Positions 25,448 through 35,771 are shown, numbered from the stretch's first letter. The stretch: 64,000 bases of DNA from Myxococcaceae bacterium (GCA_004297725.1 SCUS01000031.1:96557-160556), one strand, 5' to 3'. A program made the numbers and translations. Notes: generated by a model not told the origin, from the sequence alone.

Positions 25448-27133
25448 TCAGGGCCTCCCGGGCCTCCCGGGTCTCCCGGGCGGCGCGCGGAGCGCTGCGA
25501 TGCGCTGGAGGATCGCGTCGCGGTCGGGGGCGTTGGGGTTCTGCTCCAGGTAGCGCTCGAGCTGCTGCGCGAGGCGCTCGCGACCCACCTGCGTGCCCTG
25601 TCGGATGAGCTGATCGAGAGGGAGGTTGGGCATCGGGCCGGTCGGCGCGGCGGGCGCAGGGACGTCCGCCGTGGGCGTGGGCGTGACGGGCGTCGGCGTG
25701 GGCGTCGGTGTGGGTGTGGGTGTGGGTGTCGGTGCCGGCTCGGCGGGCGCAGGGACGTCCGTGGTGGGCGCGGGCGTGGGCGTGGCGGGCGTGGGCGTGG
25801 CGGGCGCGGGACGGACCACCGGCGGCCGTCGTGGCGTCGTGGGAGCGGGGGCCGAGGGCGCTGCGGGGACGGGGGCCGCGACGACGGGGAGCGGGGCCGC
25901 GGGGGCTGGGGCCGTGGGGGCCGGGGCCGAGGGAGCGAGCGGGGTCACCGGCGCCGAAGGAGAGGCGGCGGGGGAGGAGTCGCGAGAGGCGAGGAGGGCC
26001 GCGAGGCCACCGCCGGCGGCGAGGAGCAGCGCGGCGCCGAGGATCCACGGGGCGCGGGAGCGGGGGCGGGCGGGCGTCGCCGACGCGGCCGAGGGGGAGA
26101 CGCCCAGATACGACGGTTGCAGCGGGGGAGAGGGCACCGCGCCGGCGTTGAGGGTCTGCGGGAGGAAGGCCGGCATCGCGACGGTGGCCGCGACGCCGAT
26201 CGCGCTCGCGGGGATGGGGACCGTGCGCGCGGGCCCGCCGCCCAGCAGGGCGACCTCCAGGGACTGGACCGCTGCGGAGGCGTCGGGGAAGCGCGCCGAG
26301 GCCTCGCGCTGCACCGCCCTCGCGAACCACGGGTCGAAGCCCGCAGGGACGAGCGAGCCGACGCCGAGCTGGGCCGCGCGCGCCGACGCCGGGGGAATCG
26401 GCTCGAAGAGCATCTCCCGCATCATCGCGGCGACGGAGCTGCCGGAGAGGCTCCCGGTGGTCCAGAAGGAGCGGCCGGTGAGGAGGTAGAAGGCCACGAG
26501 GCCGATGGCCCAGACGTCCGTCGGGGGCCCGATCTGGCCGTGCGGGTCGCTCTGCTCGGGGGCCATCCAGAGGGGCGTACCCATGCTTCCGGTGGCGGTG
26601 CCTCGGGCGTCCTGGATGACCTTGGCGATGCCGAAGTCGAGCACCTTCACCATCACCGTCGCGCCCTCCCGGCGGGTCGACGCGAGGAAGATGTTCTCGG
26701 GCTTCACGTCGCGGTGCACCAGGCCCGCGCGGTGCGCCGCCCCGAGCGCGTGGCACACCTGCCGGAGGATCTCGTAGGCCTCGGAGGGAGGCGCCGCGCC
26801 GCGCTTCTCCACGCGCTCGAAGAGGGTCTCTCCCTGGAGCAGCTCCATCGCGAGCCACGGCACGCCGGAGGCCTCGTCGACCCCGGAGGCGATGACCTCC
26901 ACCACGTGGTCGCTCTCGATGCGAGAGCCCGCCCGGGCCTCGTCGGCGAAGCGACGGCGGTTGTTCGGGTCGGCCACGAACTGCGGGTGCATCAGCTTGA
27001 GGGCGCGCTCCCGGCCGGTGCTGAGCTGCTCGACCACGTAGACCGAGCCCATGCCGCCGTCGGCCAGCGGGCGGACCACTCGAAAGTCATGGGCGAAGAG
27101 GGTTCCGGGGGGGAGCTGCGCGAGCGTCGACAT
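25448..27133 (-). CDS. transmembrane Ser/Thr protein kinase with Pro/Ala/Thr-rich tail
   Basis: The product is 561 residues. The kinase domain (about 16-295) has the G-G-M-G loop, Lys46, H-R-D-V-K-P-E-N (Asp142), D-F-G (166-168) and M-A-P-E-Q, so it should be active. A membrane helix lies at about 361-382. The outer part is a low-complexity Pro/Ala/Thr stalk (about 385-500) containing a run of alternating Thr-Pro. A short helical end (L-D-Q-L-I-R-Q-G-T..., about 505-545) and a G-R-P-G-R-P-G-R-P terminus follow. It looks like a sensor on a stalk that crosses the cell wall. It lies 108 bp downstream of the giant Cys-repeat lipoprotein, behind a C-rich G-poor stretch that could terminate read-through. 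Confidence 0.87.
   Translation of the reverse strand: MSTLAQLPPGTLFAHDFRVVRPLADGGMGSVYVVEQLSTGRERALKLMHPQFVADPNNRRRFADEARAGSRIESDHVVEVIASGVDEASGVPWLAMELLQGETLFERVEKRGAAPPSEAYEILRQVCHALGAAHRAGLVHRDVKPENIFLASTRREGATVMVKVLDFGIAKVIQDARGTATGSMGTPLWMAPEQSDPHGQIGPPTDVWAIGLVAFYLLTGRSFWTTGSLSGSSVAAMMREMLFEPIPPASARAAQLGVGSLVPAGFDPWFARAVQREASARFPDASAAVQSLEVALLGGGPARTVPIPASAIGVAATVAMPAFLPQTLNAGAVPSPPLQPSYLGVSPSAASATPARPRSRAPWILGAALLLAAGGGLAALLASRDSSPAASPSAPVTPLAPSAPAPTAPAPAAPLPVVAAPVPAAPSAPAPTTPRRPPVVRPAPATPTPATPTPAPTTDVPAPAEPAPTPTPTPTPTPTPTPVTPTPTADVPAPAAPTGPMPNLPLDQLIRQGTQVGRERLAQQLERYLEQNPNAPDRDAILQRIAALRAPPGRPGRPGRP
25688..25735 (-). repeat. Thr-Pro hexanucleotide-type repeat in kinase stalk
   Basis: The plus strand carries GGTGTG/GGCGTC-type units, encoding alternating Thr-Pro on the minus strand. 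It is a slippage-prone low-complexity tract inside the extracytoplasmic stalk. Confidence 0.6.
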
Positions 27134-27190
27134 CCCCTGATCAATGAAGCCCGTCGCCGAACTTCACAAGAGAACGCGACCGAAGGGCGC

Positions 27191-27240
27191 GCCGGGAGGA
27201 GCGAGGAGGGGAGAGGGGAGGGGAGAAGGGAGGTCAGCGC
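27191..27240 (-). terminator. C-rich, G-poor tract after the Cys-repeat gene (possible Rho site); G-quadruplex motif on the opposite strand
   Basis: The transcript of the minus-strand gene ending at 27242 would run into about 40 nt of C and U with a single G, a C>G bubble typical of Rho loading sites. The plus strand of the same tract has four G runs (27208-27211, 27215-27218, 27220-27223, 27228-27230) with loops of 1-4 nt, a canonical quadruplex motif on the template strand. Either could stop transcription before the kinase gene. Confidence 0.4.
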
Positions 27241-27241
27241 G

Positions 27242-30200
27242 TCAGAGGTCGAGGATGACCACGCCGGGGAACGACGCGTTGCAGACGACGCTGCCGTCGG
27301 TGCGTCCGCGTACGCCCGTGCGGCGGGCCACCTCGACGCCTCCGCGAATGGCCACGAGGGTCCAGGTCGCGTTGGCGACGGCGCTGGTGTACGCCTCGGG
27401 GCACACGTAGTACCGGCCCGGGGTGAACGAGGTCGGCCAGTAGATGTTCTCCGGGCCGCGCTGGCTGGTGTCGTCCACGTCGAGGGTGCCGCCGCAGGCG
27501 CTGGGGCGGCCGAAGTAGATCTCCGTGCCGCAGGGGGGCGTCACGTGGAGATCCATGTCCCCGGTGATGCTCCAGGTGAGCGTGAAGCGCAGCGCCCCCT
27601 GGCCCACGCAGGTGCCCGCGGCGCACGCCTGACCCGCCGAGCAGGCCCGGCCGCAGGCGCCGCAGTTGGCGTTGTCCGTCTGCAGGTCGCGGCACACGCC
27701 CGAGCAGTTGGTCTGGCCCGCCGCGCAGGTCACGCTGCACGCGCCCGCCGAGCACACCTGGCCCGCCGAGCACACCCGCCCGCAGACGCCGCAGTTGGTG
27801 TTGTCGCTGCCGAGGTTGCGGCACACGCCCGAGCAGTTGGTGAGCCCCGCGCCGCACGCCACCACGCAGGCGCTCGACTGGCAGACCTGGCCCGACGGGC
27901 ACACGCGCCCGCAGGCGGCGCAGTTGCTCTCGTCGCTGGTGAGGTCTCGGCAGACGCCCGAGCAGTTGGTCTGCCCGGAGCCGCAGGACACCGTGCAGAC
28001 GCTCCCGGTGCACACCTGCCCGGAGGGGCAGACCCGCGCGCAGGCGCCGCAGTTGGCGTTGTCGCTGCTGAGGTCTCGGCAGACGCCCGAGCAGTTGGTG
28101 GTGCCCGCCGCGCAGGAGACGTTGCACGTCCCCCCGGAGCAGACCGTCCCCGCGGCGCAGGCGCGGCCGCACACGCCGCAGTTGGCGTTGTCGGTCAGCA
28201 GGTTGCGGCAGACGCCCGAGCAGTTGGTCTGCCCCGAGGCGCACGACACCGTGCACACGCCGCTGGAGCAGATGGTCCCGGCGCCGCACACCCGAGCGCA
28301 GGCGCCGCAGTTGTTGTTGTCGCTGGTGAGGTCTCGGCAGACGCCCGAGCAGTTGGTGGTGCCCGCCGCGCAGGAGACGTTGCACGTCCCCCCGGAGCAG
28401 ACCGTCCCCGCGGCGCACGCGAGGCCGCACACGCCGCAGTTGGCGTTGTCGGTGGTGAGGTCACGGCACACGCCCGAGCAGTTGGTGGTGCCCGAGGCGC
28501 AGGAGACCGAGCACACGCCCGCCGAGCAGAACTGCCCCGACGGGCACACCCGCCCGCACGCCCCGCAGTTGCTGTTGTCGCTGGTGAGCGCGCGGCACAC
28601 GCCCGAGCAATTGGTCGTGCCCGCCGCGCAGGAGACGGAGCACACGCCCGCCGAGCAGAGCTGGCCCGCCGCGCAGACCCGAGCGCACAGCCCGCAGTTG
28701 TTGTTGTCGCTGGTGAGGTCGCGGCACGTGCCCGAGCAGTTGGTCTGCCCCGCGGCGCAGGACACGATGCATACGCCCGCCGAGCAGGCCTGGCCCGACG
28801 GGCACACCCGACCGCAGGTGCCGCAGTTGGCGTTGTCGGTCTGCAGGTTGCGGCAGACGCCCGAGCAGTTGGTCGTGCCCGAGGCGCACGTCACGCTGCA
28901 CACGCCCGCCGAGCAGAGCTGGCCCGCCGGGCAGACCCGAGCGCACGCCCCGCAGTTGTTGTTGTCGGTCTGGAGGTCGCGGCAGAGGCCCGAGCAGTTG
29001 GTCGTTCCCGCGGCGCACGACACCGTGCACACGCTGTTGGTGCAGACCTGCCCGGAGGGGCACACGCGGGCGCAGCCGCCGCAGTTGCTCTCGTCGCTGG
29101 TCAGGTCGCGGCACGCGCCCGAGCAGTTGGTCTGCCCCGTGGCGCACGACACCACGCAGGCGCCCGCGGTGCACACCTGGCCCGAGGGGCAGACCCGGCC
29201 GCAGGCGCCGCAGTGGTTGAGGTCGGTGCTGAGGTCGCGGCAGAGGCCCGAGCAGTTGGTGGTGCCCGCCGCGCACGACACGGCGCAGGTGCCCGCCTGG
29301 CAGGCCTGGCCCGCCGCGCACACCCGGCCGCAGGCGCCGCAGTTGTTGTTGTCGCCGGTGAGGTCGCGGCAGACGCCCGAGCAGTTGGTGGTGCCCGCGC
29401 CGCACGACACCGTGCACGCCCCCGCGGAGCACACCTGCCCCGAGGCGCAGGCGCGGCCGCAGGCGCCGCAGTTGCCGCGGTCGGTGGCGAGGTCACGGCA
29501 GACGCCCGAGCAGTTGGAGGTGCCCGCGCCGCAGGAGACGGCGCACACGCCCGCGGAGCACACCTGGCCCGAGGCGCAGGCCCGGCCGCAGGCGCCGCAG
29601 TGGTTGAGGTCGGTGGTGAGGTCGCGGCAGGTGCCCGAGCAGTTGGTCTGGCCGCCGCCGCACGACACGGCGCAGACGCCGCCCGCGCAGGTCTGGCCCG
29701 ACGGGCACACCCGGCCGCAGGCGCCGCAGTTGGCGTTGTCGGTGGTGAGCACCCGGCAGACGCCCGAGCAGTTGGTGGTGCCCGCGGCGCAGGAGACGGC
29801 GCACACGCCCGCGGAGCACACCTGGCCCGCGGCGCACGAGCGGCCGCAGGCGCCGCAGTGGTTGAGGTCGGTGGTCAGGTCACGGCAGATGCCCGAGCAG
29901 TTGGTGGTGCCCGACACGCAGGACACGGTGCAGGTGCCGGCGGAGCAGAGCTGGCCCGACGGGCAGGCGCGGCCGCAGGCGCCGCAGTGGTTGGTGTCCG
30001 TCGCGAGGTCTCGGCAGACGCCCGAGCAGTTGGTGGTGCCCGACACGCAGGACACGGTGCACGTCCCCGCGGAGCACACCTGGCCCGAAGGGCAGGCGCG
30101 CCCGCAGGAGCCGCAGTTGGAGAGGTCGCTGGTGAGGTCTCGGCAGACGCCCGAGCAGCTCGTGGTGCCCGACCCGCAGGAGACGGTGCAGGTCCCCGCG

Positions 30201-32881
30201 GAGCACACCTGGCCCGACGGGCACATGCGGCCGCAGGCGCCGCAGTTGAGGCGGTCGGTGGCGAGCTCGCGGCAGGTTCCGGCGCAGTCGACCTGGCCCG
30301 CCGGGCACGACACGGTGCACGCGCCGCCTGCGCAGATCTGGCCCGAGGCGCAGGCCATCCCGCAGCCGCCGCAGTTGGTGCGGTCGGTGCTGAGCTCCCG
30401 GCAGACGCCCGAGCAGTTGGTGGTGCCCGCGCCGCACGACACGGTGCACACGCCCGCGGAGCACACCTGCCCCGCGGCGCACGCCCGGCCGCAGGCGCCG
30501 CAGTCGTTCACCCCGGTCTGCAGGTCTCGGCACACGCCGCCGCAGTTGGTGAGGCCCGCGCCGCACGACACGGTGCAGGTGCCGCGGGAGCAGACCGTCC
30601 CCGAGGGGCACGAGCTGCCGCAGGTGCCGCAGTTGGAGTTGTCGCTCCCGAGGTCCCGGCAGACGCCCGCGCAGTTGGTGAGCCCTGCGAGGCAGGACAC
30701 CTGGCAGACGCCCACCGAGCAGACCGTCCCAGAGGGGCAGGCGGTGCCGCAGGCGCCGCAGTTGTTCACGTCCGTGTCGAGGTCCCGGCAGACGCCCGCG
30801 CAGTTGGAGGTGCCCGCGCCGCAGGAGACCTGGCACATCCCTCGGGAGCACACCTGACCCGAGGCGCAGCCGCGGCCGCAGGCGCCGCAGTGGTTGTTGT
30901 CCGTGTCGAGGTCGCGGCAGACGCCCGAGCAGTTGGTGGTGCCCGCGCCGCACGACACGGTGCACACCCCCGCGGAGCACACCTGCCCCGAGGCGCAGCC
31001 CACGCCGCACGCTCCGCAGTTGTTGACGTCCGTGTCGAGGTCCCGGCACACGCCCGAGCAGCTCGTGGTGCCGGCCACGCAGGACACCGTGCAGGCGCCG
31101 CGAGAGCACACCTGCCCGGAGGGGCAGACCACCCCGCAGGCGCCGCAGTTGAGGCGGTCGGTCTCCAGCTCGCGGCAGGTGCCGGCGCAGTCGACCTGGC
31201 CCGCGGGGCAGGAGACGGTGCACGCGCCCGCCGAGCAGATCTGGCCCGTCGGGCAGGCGGTGCCGCAGGCGCCGCAGTTGAGGCGGTCGGCCGTGAGGTC
31301 TCGGCAGACGCCCGAGCAGTTGGTCGTCCCGGTCACGCACGACACGGTGCACGCCCCGGCGGAGCACACCTGCCCGGAGGGGCAGGCCCGGCCGCAGGCG
31401 CCGCAGTTGGCGAGGTCCGTCAGCGGGTCCCGGCAGACGCCTTCGCAGTTGTTGAGCCCGGCGCCGCACGACACGGTGCAGGTGCCGCGGGAGCAGACCG
31501 TGCCGGAGGGGCAGGCGTTGCCGCAGGCGCCGCAGTTGGCGTTGTCGCTCGAGACGTCTCGGCAGATGCCCGAGCAGTTGGTCAGCCCCGAGAGGCAAGA
31601 CACCTGGCACATCCCCGCCGAGCAGACCGTCCCCGAGGGGCAGGCCATGCCGCAGGCGCCGCAGTGGTTGAGGTCGGTGGTGAGCTCGCGGCAGAGGCCC
31701 GAGCAGTTGGTGGTGCCCGCCACGCAGGACACCTGGCACATGCCCATGGAGCACACCTGGCCCGCCGCGCAGGTCACCCCGCAGGCGCCGCAGTGGGCGA
31801 GGTCGGTGGTGAGGTCTCGGCAGACGCCCGAGCACTCGCTGAGGCCCGCGCCGCAGGAGACCTGGCACATCCCCCGGGAGCACACCTGGCCGGCCATGCA
31901 GCGGGCGCCGCAGGCGCCGCAGTGGTTGCTGTCGCTGGTGAGGTCGCGGCAGACGCCGTCGCAGCTCGAGAGCCCGCCGCCGCACGACACGACGCAGCGG
32001 CCCGCGGTGCACACCTCGCCGGAGCTGCACGCGTTGCCGCAGGCGCCGCACCCGGCGCGGTCGGTCTGCAGGTCGCGGCACACGCTGGAGCAGTTGGTGA
32101 AGCCTGATCCGCAGGTGGTCTGGCACGCTCCTCGGACGCAGAACTGCCCGAAGGGGCACTCGTTGCCGCAGGCGCCGCAGTGGTGGATGTCGTTGGTGGT
32201 GTCGGCGCAGACCTCGCCGCCGCCCATCGGGCCCGCGTCGGAGCCCGGGGTGGCGCAGGGCATCAGCAGCTCGGAGCAGCGGATGCGGCAGCGGCCCGCC
32301 TGGCAGGAGTAGCCCTCCTGGCAGGTGTTGCCGCAGGCGCCGCAGTTGGCCCGGTCGGTCATCAGCTCGGCGCAGTAGCGCAGCGTGCCGCCGTCCATCG
32401 GCGCGGGGGTGCTGCACTCGGTGGTGGTGCCGGTGCACATGAAGGTGCACACCCCGTCGGCGCAGACCTGGTCGGTGCCGCACACGGTGCCGCAGGCGCC
32501 GCAGTTCATCCGGTCGGTCTGGAGGGAGGTGCAGCGCGCGGCGCCCGCGTCGGCGCCCGCGTCGCCGGTCGCCCCCGCGCAGAGCCGCTCGCCGGTCGCG
32601 CAGTTGGGGATGCAGGCGCCGTTCTGACAGAGCTCGCTCGAGGCGCAGGCGCGCCCGCAGGCGCCGCAGTTCTCGCGGTCCATCCTCGGGTCGGTGCAGC
32701 GGTCGTTGCAGGCGTTGAGGGGCGCGGGGCAGAGCAGCACGTCCGCGGGAGCGTCCATGGTGACGTCCCCGGAGGCGGCGTCCCGGGGGGATGGACCCCC
32801 GACGACGCTGCTCCCGGTACAGCCGGCCACCGCCAGCAGGGCGAGGGCCATGAGGAGAAATGGCGGCTTTGGATGTGGCAT
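27242..32881 (-). CDS. giant Cys-repeat lipoprotein with DUF2135-like C-terminus (1,879 residues)
   Basis: A lipoprotein signal (lipobox AVAGC, Cys21; RBS GGAAGGA) and a short acidic linker (22-50) are followed by 39 tandem cysteine modules (51-1761). Units 5-39 are all exactly 43 residues with eight cysteines spaced C-x6-C-x3-C-x9-C-x2-C-x3-C-x5-C-x4-C-x3. Unit 1 matches this and units 2-4 have 10-12 extra residues between the second and third Cys. The last 118 residues form a globular domain with W-S-I-T-G-D-M-D-L-H-V and G-P-E-N-I-Y-W, like DUF2135/YfaP C-terminal domains. It is predicted to be a long disulfide-stapled rod on the outer surface carrying a terminal domain. Binding partner and role are unknown. 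It is downstream of prfC and the Fam20-like kinase. Confidence 0.85.
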   Translation of the reverse strand: MPHPKPPFLLMALALLAVAGCTGSSVVGGPSPRDAASGDVTMDAPADVLLCPAPLNACNDRCTDPRMDRENCGACGRACASSELCQNGACIPNCATGERLCAGATGDAGADAGAARCTSLQTDRMNCGACGTVCGTDQVCADGVCTFMCTGTTTECSTPAPMDGGTLRYCAELMTDRANCGACGNTCQEGYSCQAGRCRIRCSELLMPCATPGSDAGPMGGGEVCADTTNDIHHCGACGNECPFGQFCVRGACQTTCGSGFTNCSSVCRDLQTDRAGCGACGNACSSGEVCTAGRCVVSCGGGLSSCDGVCRDLTSDSNHCGACGARCMAGQVCSRGMCQVSCGAGLSECSGVCRDLTTDLAHCGACGVTCAAGQVCSMGMCQVSCVAGTTNCSGLCRELTTDLNHCGACGMACPSGTVCSAGMCQVSCLSGLTNCSGICRDVSSDNANCGACGNACPSGTVCSRGTCTVSCGAGLNNCEGVCRDPLTDLANCGACGRACPSGQVCSAGACTVSCVTGTTNCSGVCRDLTADRLNCGACGTACPTGQICSAGACTVSCPAGQVDCAGTCRELETDRLNCGACGVVCPSGQVCSRGACTVSCVAGTTSCSGVCRDLDTDVNNCGACGVGCASGQVCSAGVCTVSCGAGTTNCSGVCRDLDTDNNHCGACGRGCASGQVCSRGMCQVSCGAGTSNCAGVCRDLDTDVNNCGACGTACPSGTVCSVGVCQVSCLAGLTNCAGVCRDLGSDNSNCGTCGSSCPSGTVCSRGTCTVSCGAGLTNCGGVCRDLQTGVNDCGACGRACAAGQVCSAGVCTVSCGAGTTNCSGVCRELSTDRTNCGGCGMACASGQICAGGACTVSCPAGQVDCAGTCRELATDRLNCGACGRMCPSGQVCSAGTCTVSCGSGTTSCSGVCRDLTSDLSNCGSCGRACPSGQVCSAGTCTVSCVSGTTNCSGVCRDLATDTNHCGACGRACPSGQLCSAGTCTVSCVSGTTNCSGICRDLTTDLNHCGACGRSCAAGQVCSAGVCAVSCAAGTTNCSGVCRVLTTDNANCGACGRVCPSGQTCAGGVCAVSCGGGQTNCSGTCRDLTTDLNHCGACGRACASGQVCSAGVCAVSCGAGTSNCSGVCRDLATDRGNCGACGRACASGQVCSAGACTVSCGAGTTNCSGVCRDLTGDNNNCGACGRVCAAGQACQAGTCAVSCAAGTTNCSGLCRDLSTDLNHCGACGRVCPSGQVCTAGACVVSCATGQTNCSGACRDLTSDESNCGGCARVCPSGQVCTNSVCTVSCAAGTTNCSGLCRDLQTDNNNCGACARVCPAGQLCSAGVCSVTCASGTTNCSGVCRNLQTDNANCGTCGRVCPSGQACSAGVCIVSCAAGQTNCSGTCRDLTSDNNNCGLCARVCAAGQLCSAGVCSVSCAAGTTNCSGVCRALTSDNSNCGACGRVCPSGQFCSAGVCSVSCASGTTNCSGVCRDLTTDNANCGVCGLACAAGTVCSGGTCNVSCAAGTTNCSGVCRDLTSDNNNCGACARVCGAGTICSSGVCTVSCASGQTNCSGVCRNLLTDNANCGVCGRACAAGTVCSGGTCNVSCAAGTTNCSGVCRDLSSDNANCGACARVCPSGQVCTGSVCTVSCGSGQTNCSGVCRDLTSDESNCAACGRVCPSGQVCQSSACVVACGAGLTNCSGVCRNLGSDNTNCGVCGRVCSAGQVCSAGACSVTCAAGQTNCSGVCRDLQTDNANCGACGRACSAGQACAAGTCVGQGALRFTLTWSITGDMDLHVTPPCGTEIYFGRPSACGGTLDVDDTSQRGPENIYWPTSFTPGRYYVCPEAYTSAVANATWTLVAIRGGVEVARRTGVRGRTDGSVVCNASFPGVVILDL
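27599..32731 (-). repeat. 39 tandem Cys-module repeats, 35 of them with an exact 129-bp period
   Basis: The regular block 27599-32113 comprises units 5-39 at 129 bp each; units 1-4 occupy 32114-32731. Units 7-13 correspond to 14-20 as a seven-unit super-repeat, and units 33-34 to 35-36 as a two-unit super-repeat. The arithmetic closes exactly with the protein length. Confidence 0.9.
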
Positions 32882-32929
32882 GGGCGAGCGTTCCTTCCAG
32901 CAATGGAGGGTATGCTCGGAGTCCGTTTG

Positions 32930-32949
32930 CCGGACAGCGCTTCTGTCGG
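32930..32949 (-). terminator. possible prfC terminator hairpin
   Basis: On the minus strand CCGACAG and CTGTCCGG pair across a 5-nt loop, with one bulged base, 44 nt after the prfC stop. No U run follows. It separates prfC from the giant lipoprotein gene. Confidence 0.3.
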
Positions 32950-32993
32950 GGAATCAGCCCGCGATAAAGCAGGGAAAGAGACCGAGCAAAGGC

Positions 32994-34592
<1,599 letters not shown>

Positions 34593-34620
34593 GGCGCGGG
34601 GCACATAGCCCAACGCCCCG

Positions 34621-35697
34621 TCACTCGTCCAACAGCACCCGCTCTCGGCCATGCTCCGCGATGGACTCCCGGATGCGCCGGAGCAGGGCCTCGCGGCGCG
34701 CGGAATACGCCGCCCAGTAACGCGCCGTCTCCAGCCGGCGGAAGCGCAGCCCGTCGCGGCGCACCTCCGCCCGCACCGCGTCGGCGGTCGCCCGCTCGAT
34801 GCCCGGGAGCAGCGAGGCCGGGATGCGCTCGATGTGGTCGATGCCGCCGCGGTCGACCTGCACCAGGTTCTGCAAGAACCACCCGCGGTTGTTGTCGCGA
34901 AACACCAGGTCGCCGTGCTCGTCGACGGCGACGTTGGCGGCGTTCCAGCGGTCGAAGTTGCCTTGGAGGTAGTCGAAGGCGATGAGCTCCGCGATCTGCG
35001 CCGCGCGCCGCCGGCTCGCCGGGGGGACGTCGTTGCGGGCGGACATCCAGCGGCTCCACTCGTCGCGCGCCCCGGGCTCGTGGAGCCCCGAGTGGTGGAG
35101 CACGGGCATCCAGTAGATGGCCACGCCGCGGATGGTTCCGTCGCGCTCTCGGATGAGGTCGCGGTCGTTGGCGAAGGACTCGATCACCGACGCGGGCACC
35201 GTGCGGCTCACCGCCGGAGGCACGCGGCCGGTGATGCCCAGCACCCGAGCCAGCCGGTAGCCCAGCACCTCGTGCTTCCACCACTGGTGCTCGCCCCGGC
35301 GCGCCGGCTTGAACGCGATCTCCACCCCGTCGCCCAGGTCGCAGTGGAACACCAGCGTGCTGCTGCTGAAGCGGTGCAGCACCCGCTGCACGGGCCTCGT
35401 CGCCATCGCCTGGAGCAGCGCGTCCTCGTCCTGACCGCGAAACCGCCGGATGCCGTCGGGGCGCTGCGCCGGGGCGGCGGGCTCCATCGCCGCGGCGGGA
35501 GCGCCTGCGTCGGCCGCCGGGGGAGGGGCCTCGAGCGTCGGGGCGTCGAGGGGGGCGCCCGCGTCGACGACGGCCCTCGCGGTGGCCACCTCGGAGAGCA
35601 GCGGGGGGCGGGCGCCGACGGGCGCTCGGGTGCAGGCGGTGATCAGGGTGAGCGCCGCGAACGTTCCCCAGCCCGCGCGCTGCCGCCGTCGATTCAT
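34621..35697 (-). CDS. Fam20C-like secreted protein kinase (lipoprotein)
   Basis: The product is 358 residues with a lipoprotein signal (lipobox LITAC, Cys22) and an Ala/Pro linker to about 85. The rest resembles animal Fam20/Golgi casein kinases. E-I-A-F-K130-P-A-R-R matches the Fam20 F-K-P-M-R-Q lysine motif, and Glu143 lies on the following helix. R-V-P-P-A-V-S-R (158-165) matches Fam20 R-V-P-P-T-V-G-R. F-D-Y-L-Q-G-N-F-D249-R matches F-D-F-L-x-G-N-x-D-R with the catalytic Asp. R-D268-N-N-R-G-W matches the metal-binding D-N-G-R-G-F. All key residues are present, so it should be an active kinase outside the cytoplasm. A TAGCGT box lies 11 nt before the ATG. Confidence 0.72.
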   Translation of the reverse strand: MNRRRQRAGWGTFAALTLITACTRAPVGARPPLLSEVATARAVVDAGAPLDAPTLEAPPPAADAGAPAAAMEPAAPAQRPDGIRRFRGQDEDALLQAMATRPVQRVLHRFSSSTLVFHCDLGDGVEIAFKPARRGEHQWWKHEVLGYRLARVLGITGRVPPAVSRTVPASVIESFANDRDLIRERDGTIRGVAIYWMPVLHHSGLHEPGARDEWSRWMSARNDVPPASRRRAAQIAELIAFDYLQGNFDRWNAANVAVDEHGDLVFRDNNRGWFLQNLVQVDRGGIDHIERIPASLLPGIERATADAVRAEVRRDGLRFRRLETARYWAAYSARREALLRRIRESIAEHGRERVLLDE

Positions 35698-35708
35698 CGT
35701 CGGCGCGC

Positions 35709-35714
35709 ACGCTA
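35709..35714 (-). promoter_or_regulatory. TAGCGT -10-like box, 11 nt before ATG 35697
   Basis: Same hexamer as at 2019 and 41297, here with an 11-nt gap to the start of the Fam20-like kinase gene. A TAGAGT (35753-35758) serves the divergent gene in the same way (13-nt gap to 35772). Confidence 0.3.
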
Positions 35715-35771
35715 GCACCGACGGGACATCGCCCGCGACCCCGATCACGTTCTAGAGTCGGAGCACCTTCG

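Noticed and set aside
25418..32107. Open frames of 2,229 and 1,063 codons on the plus strand opposite the Cys-repeat gene
   Set aside because: The 129-bp repeat period is a multiple of three, so once an antisense frame is open in one unit it is open in all. The products are low-complexity shadows.
27599..32113. Regularly spaced repeats resembling a CRISPR or satellite array
   Set aside because: There are no spacers; the 129-bp units are contiguous, coding and have the same Cys pattern. No cas gene is present.
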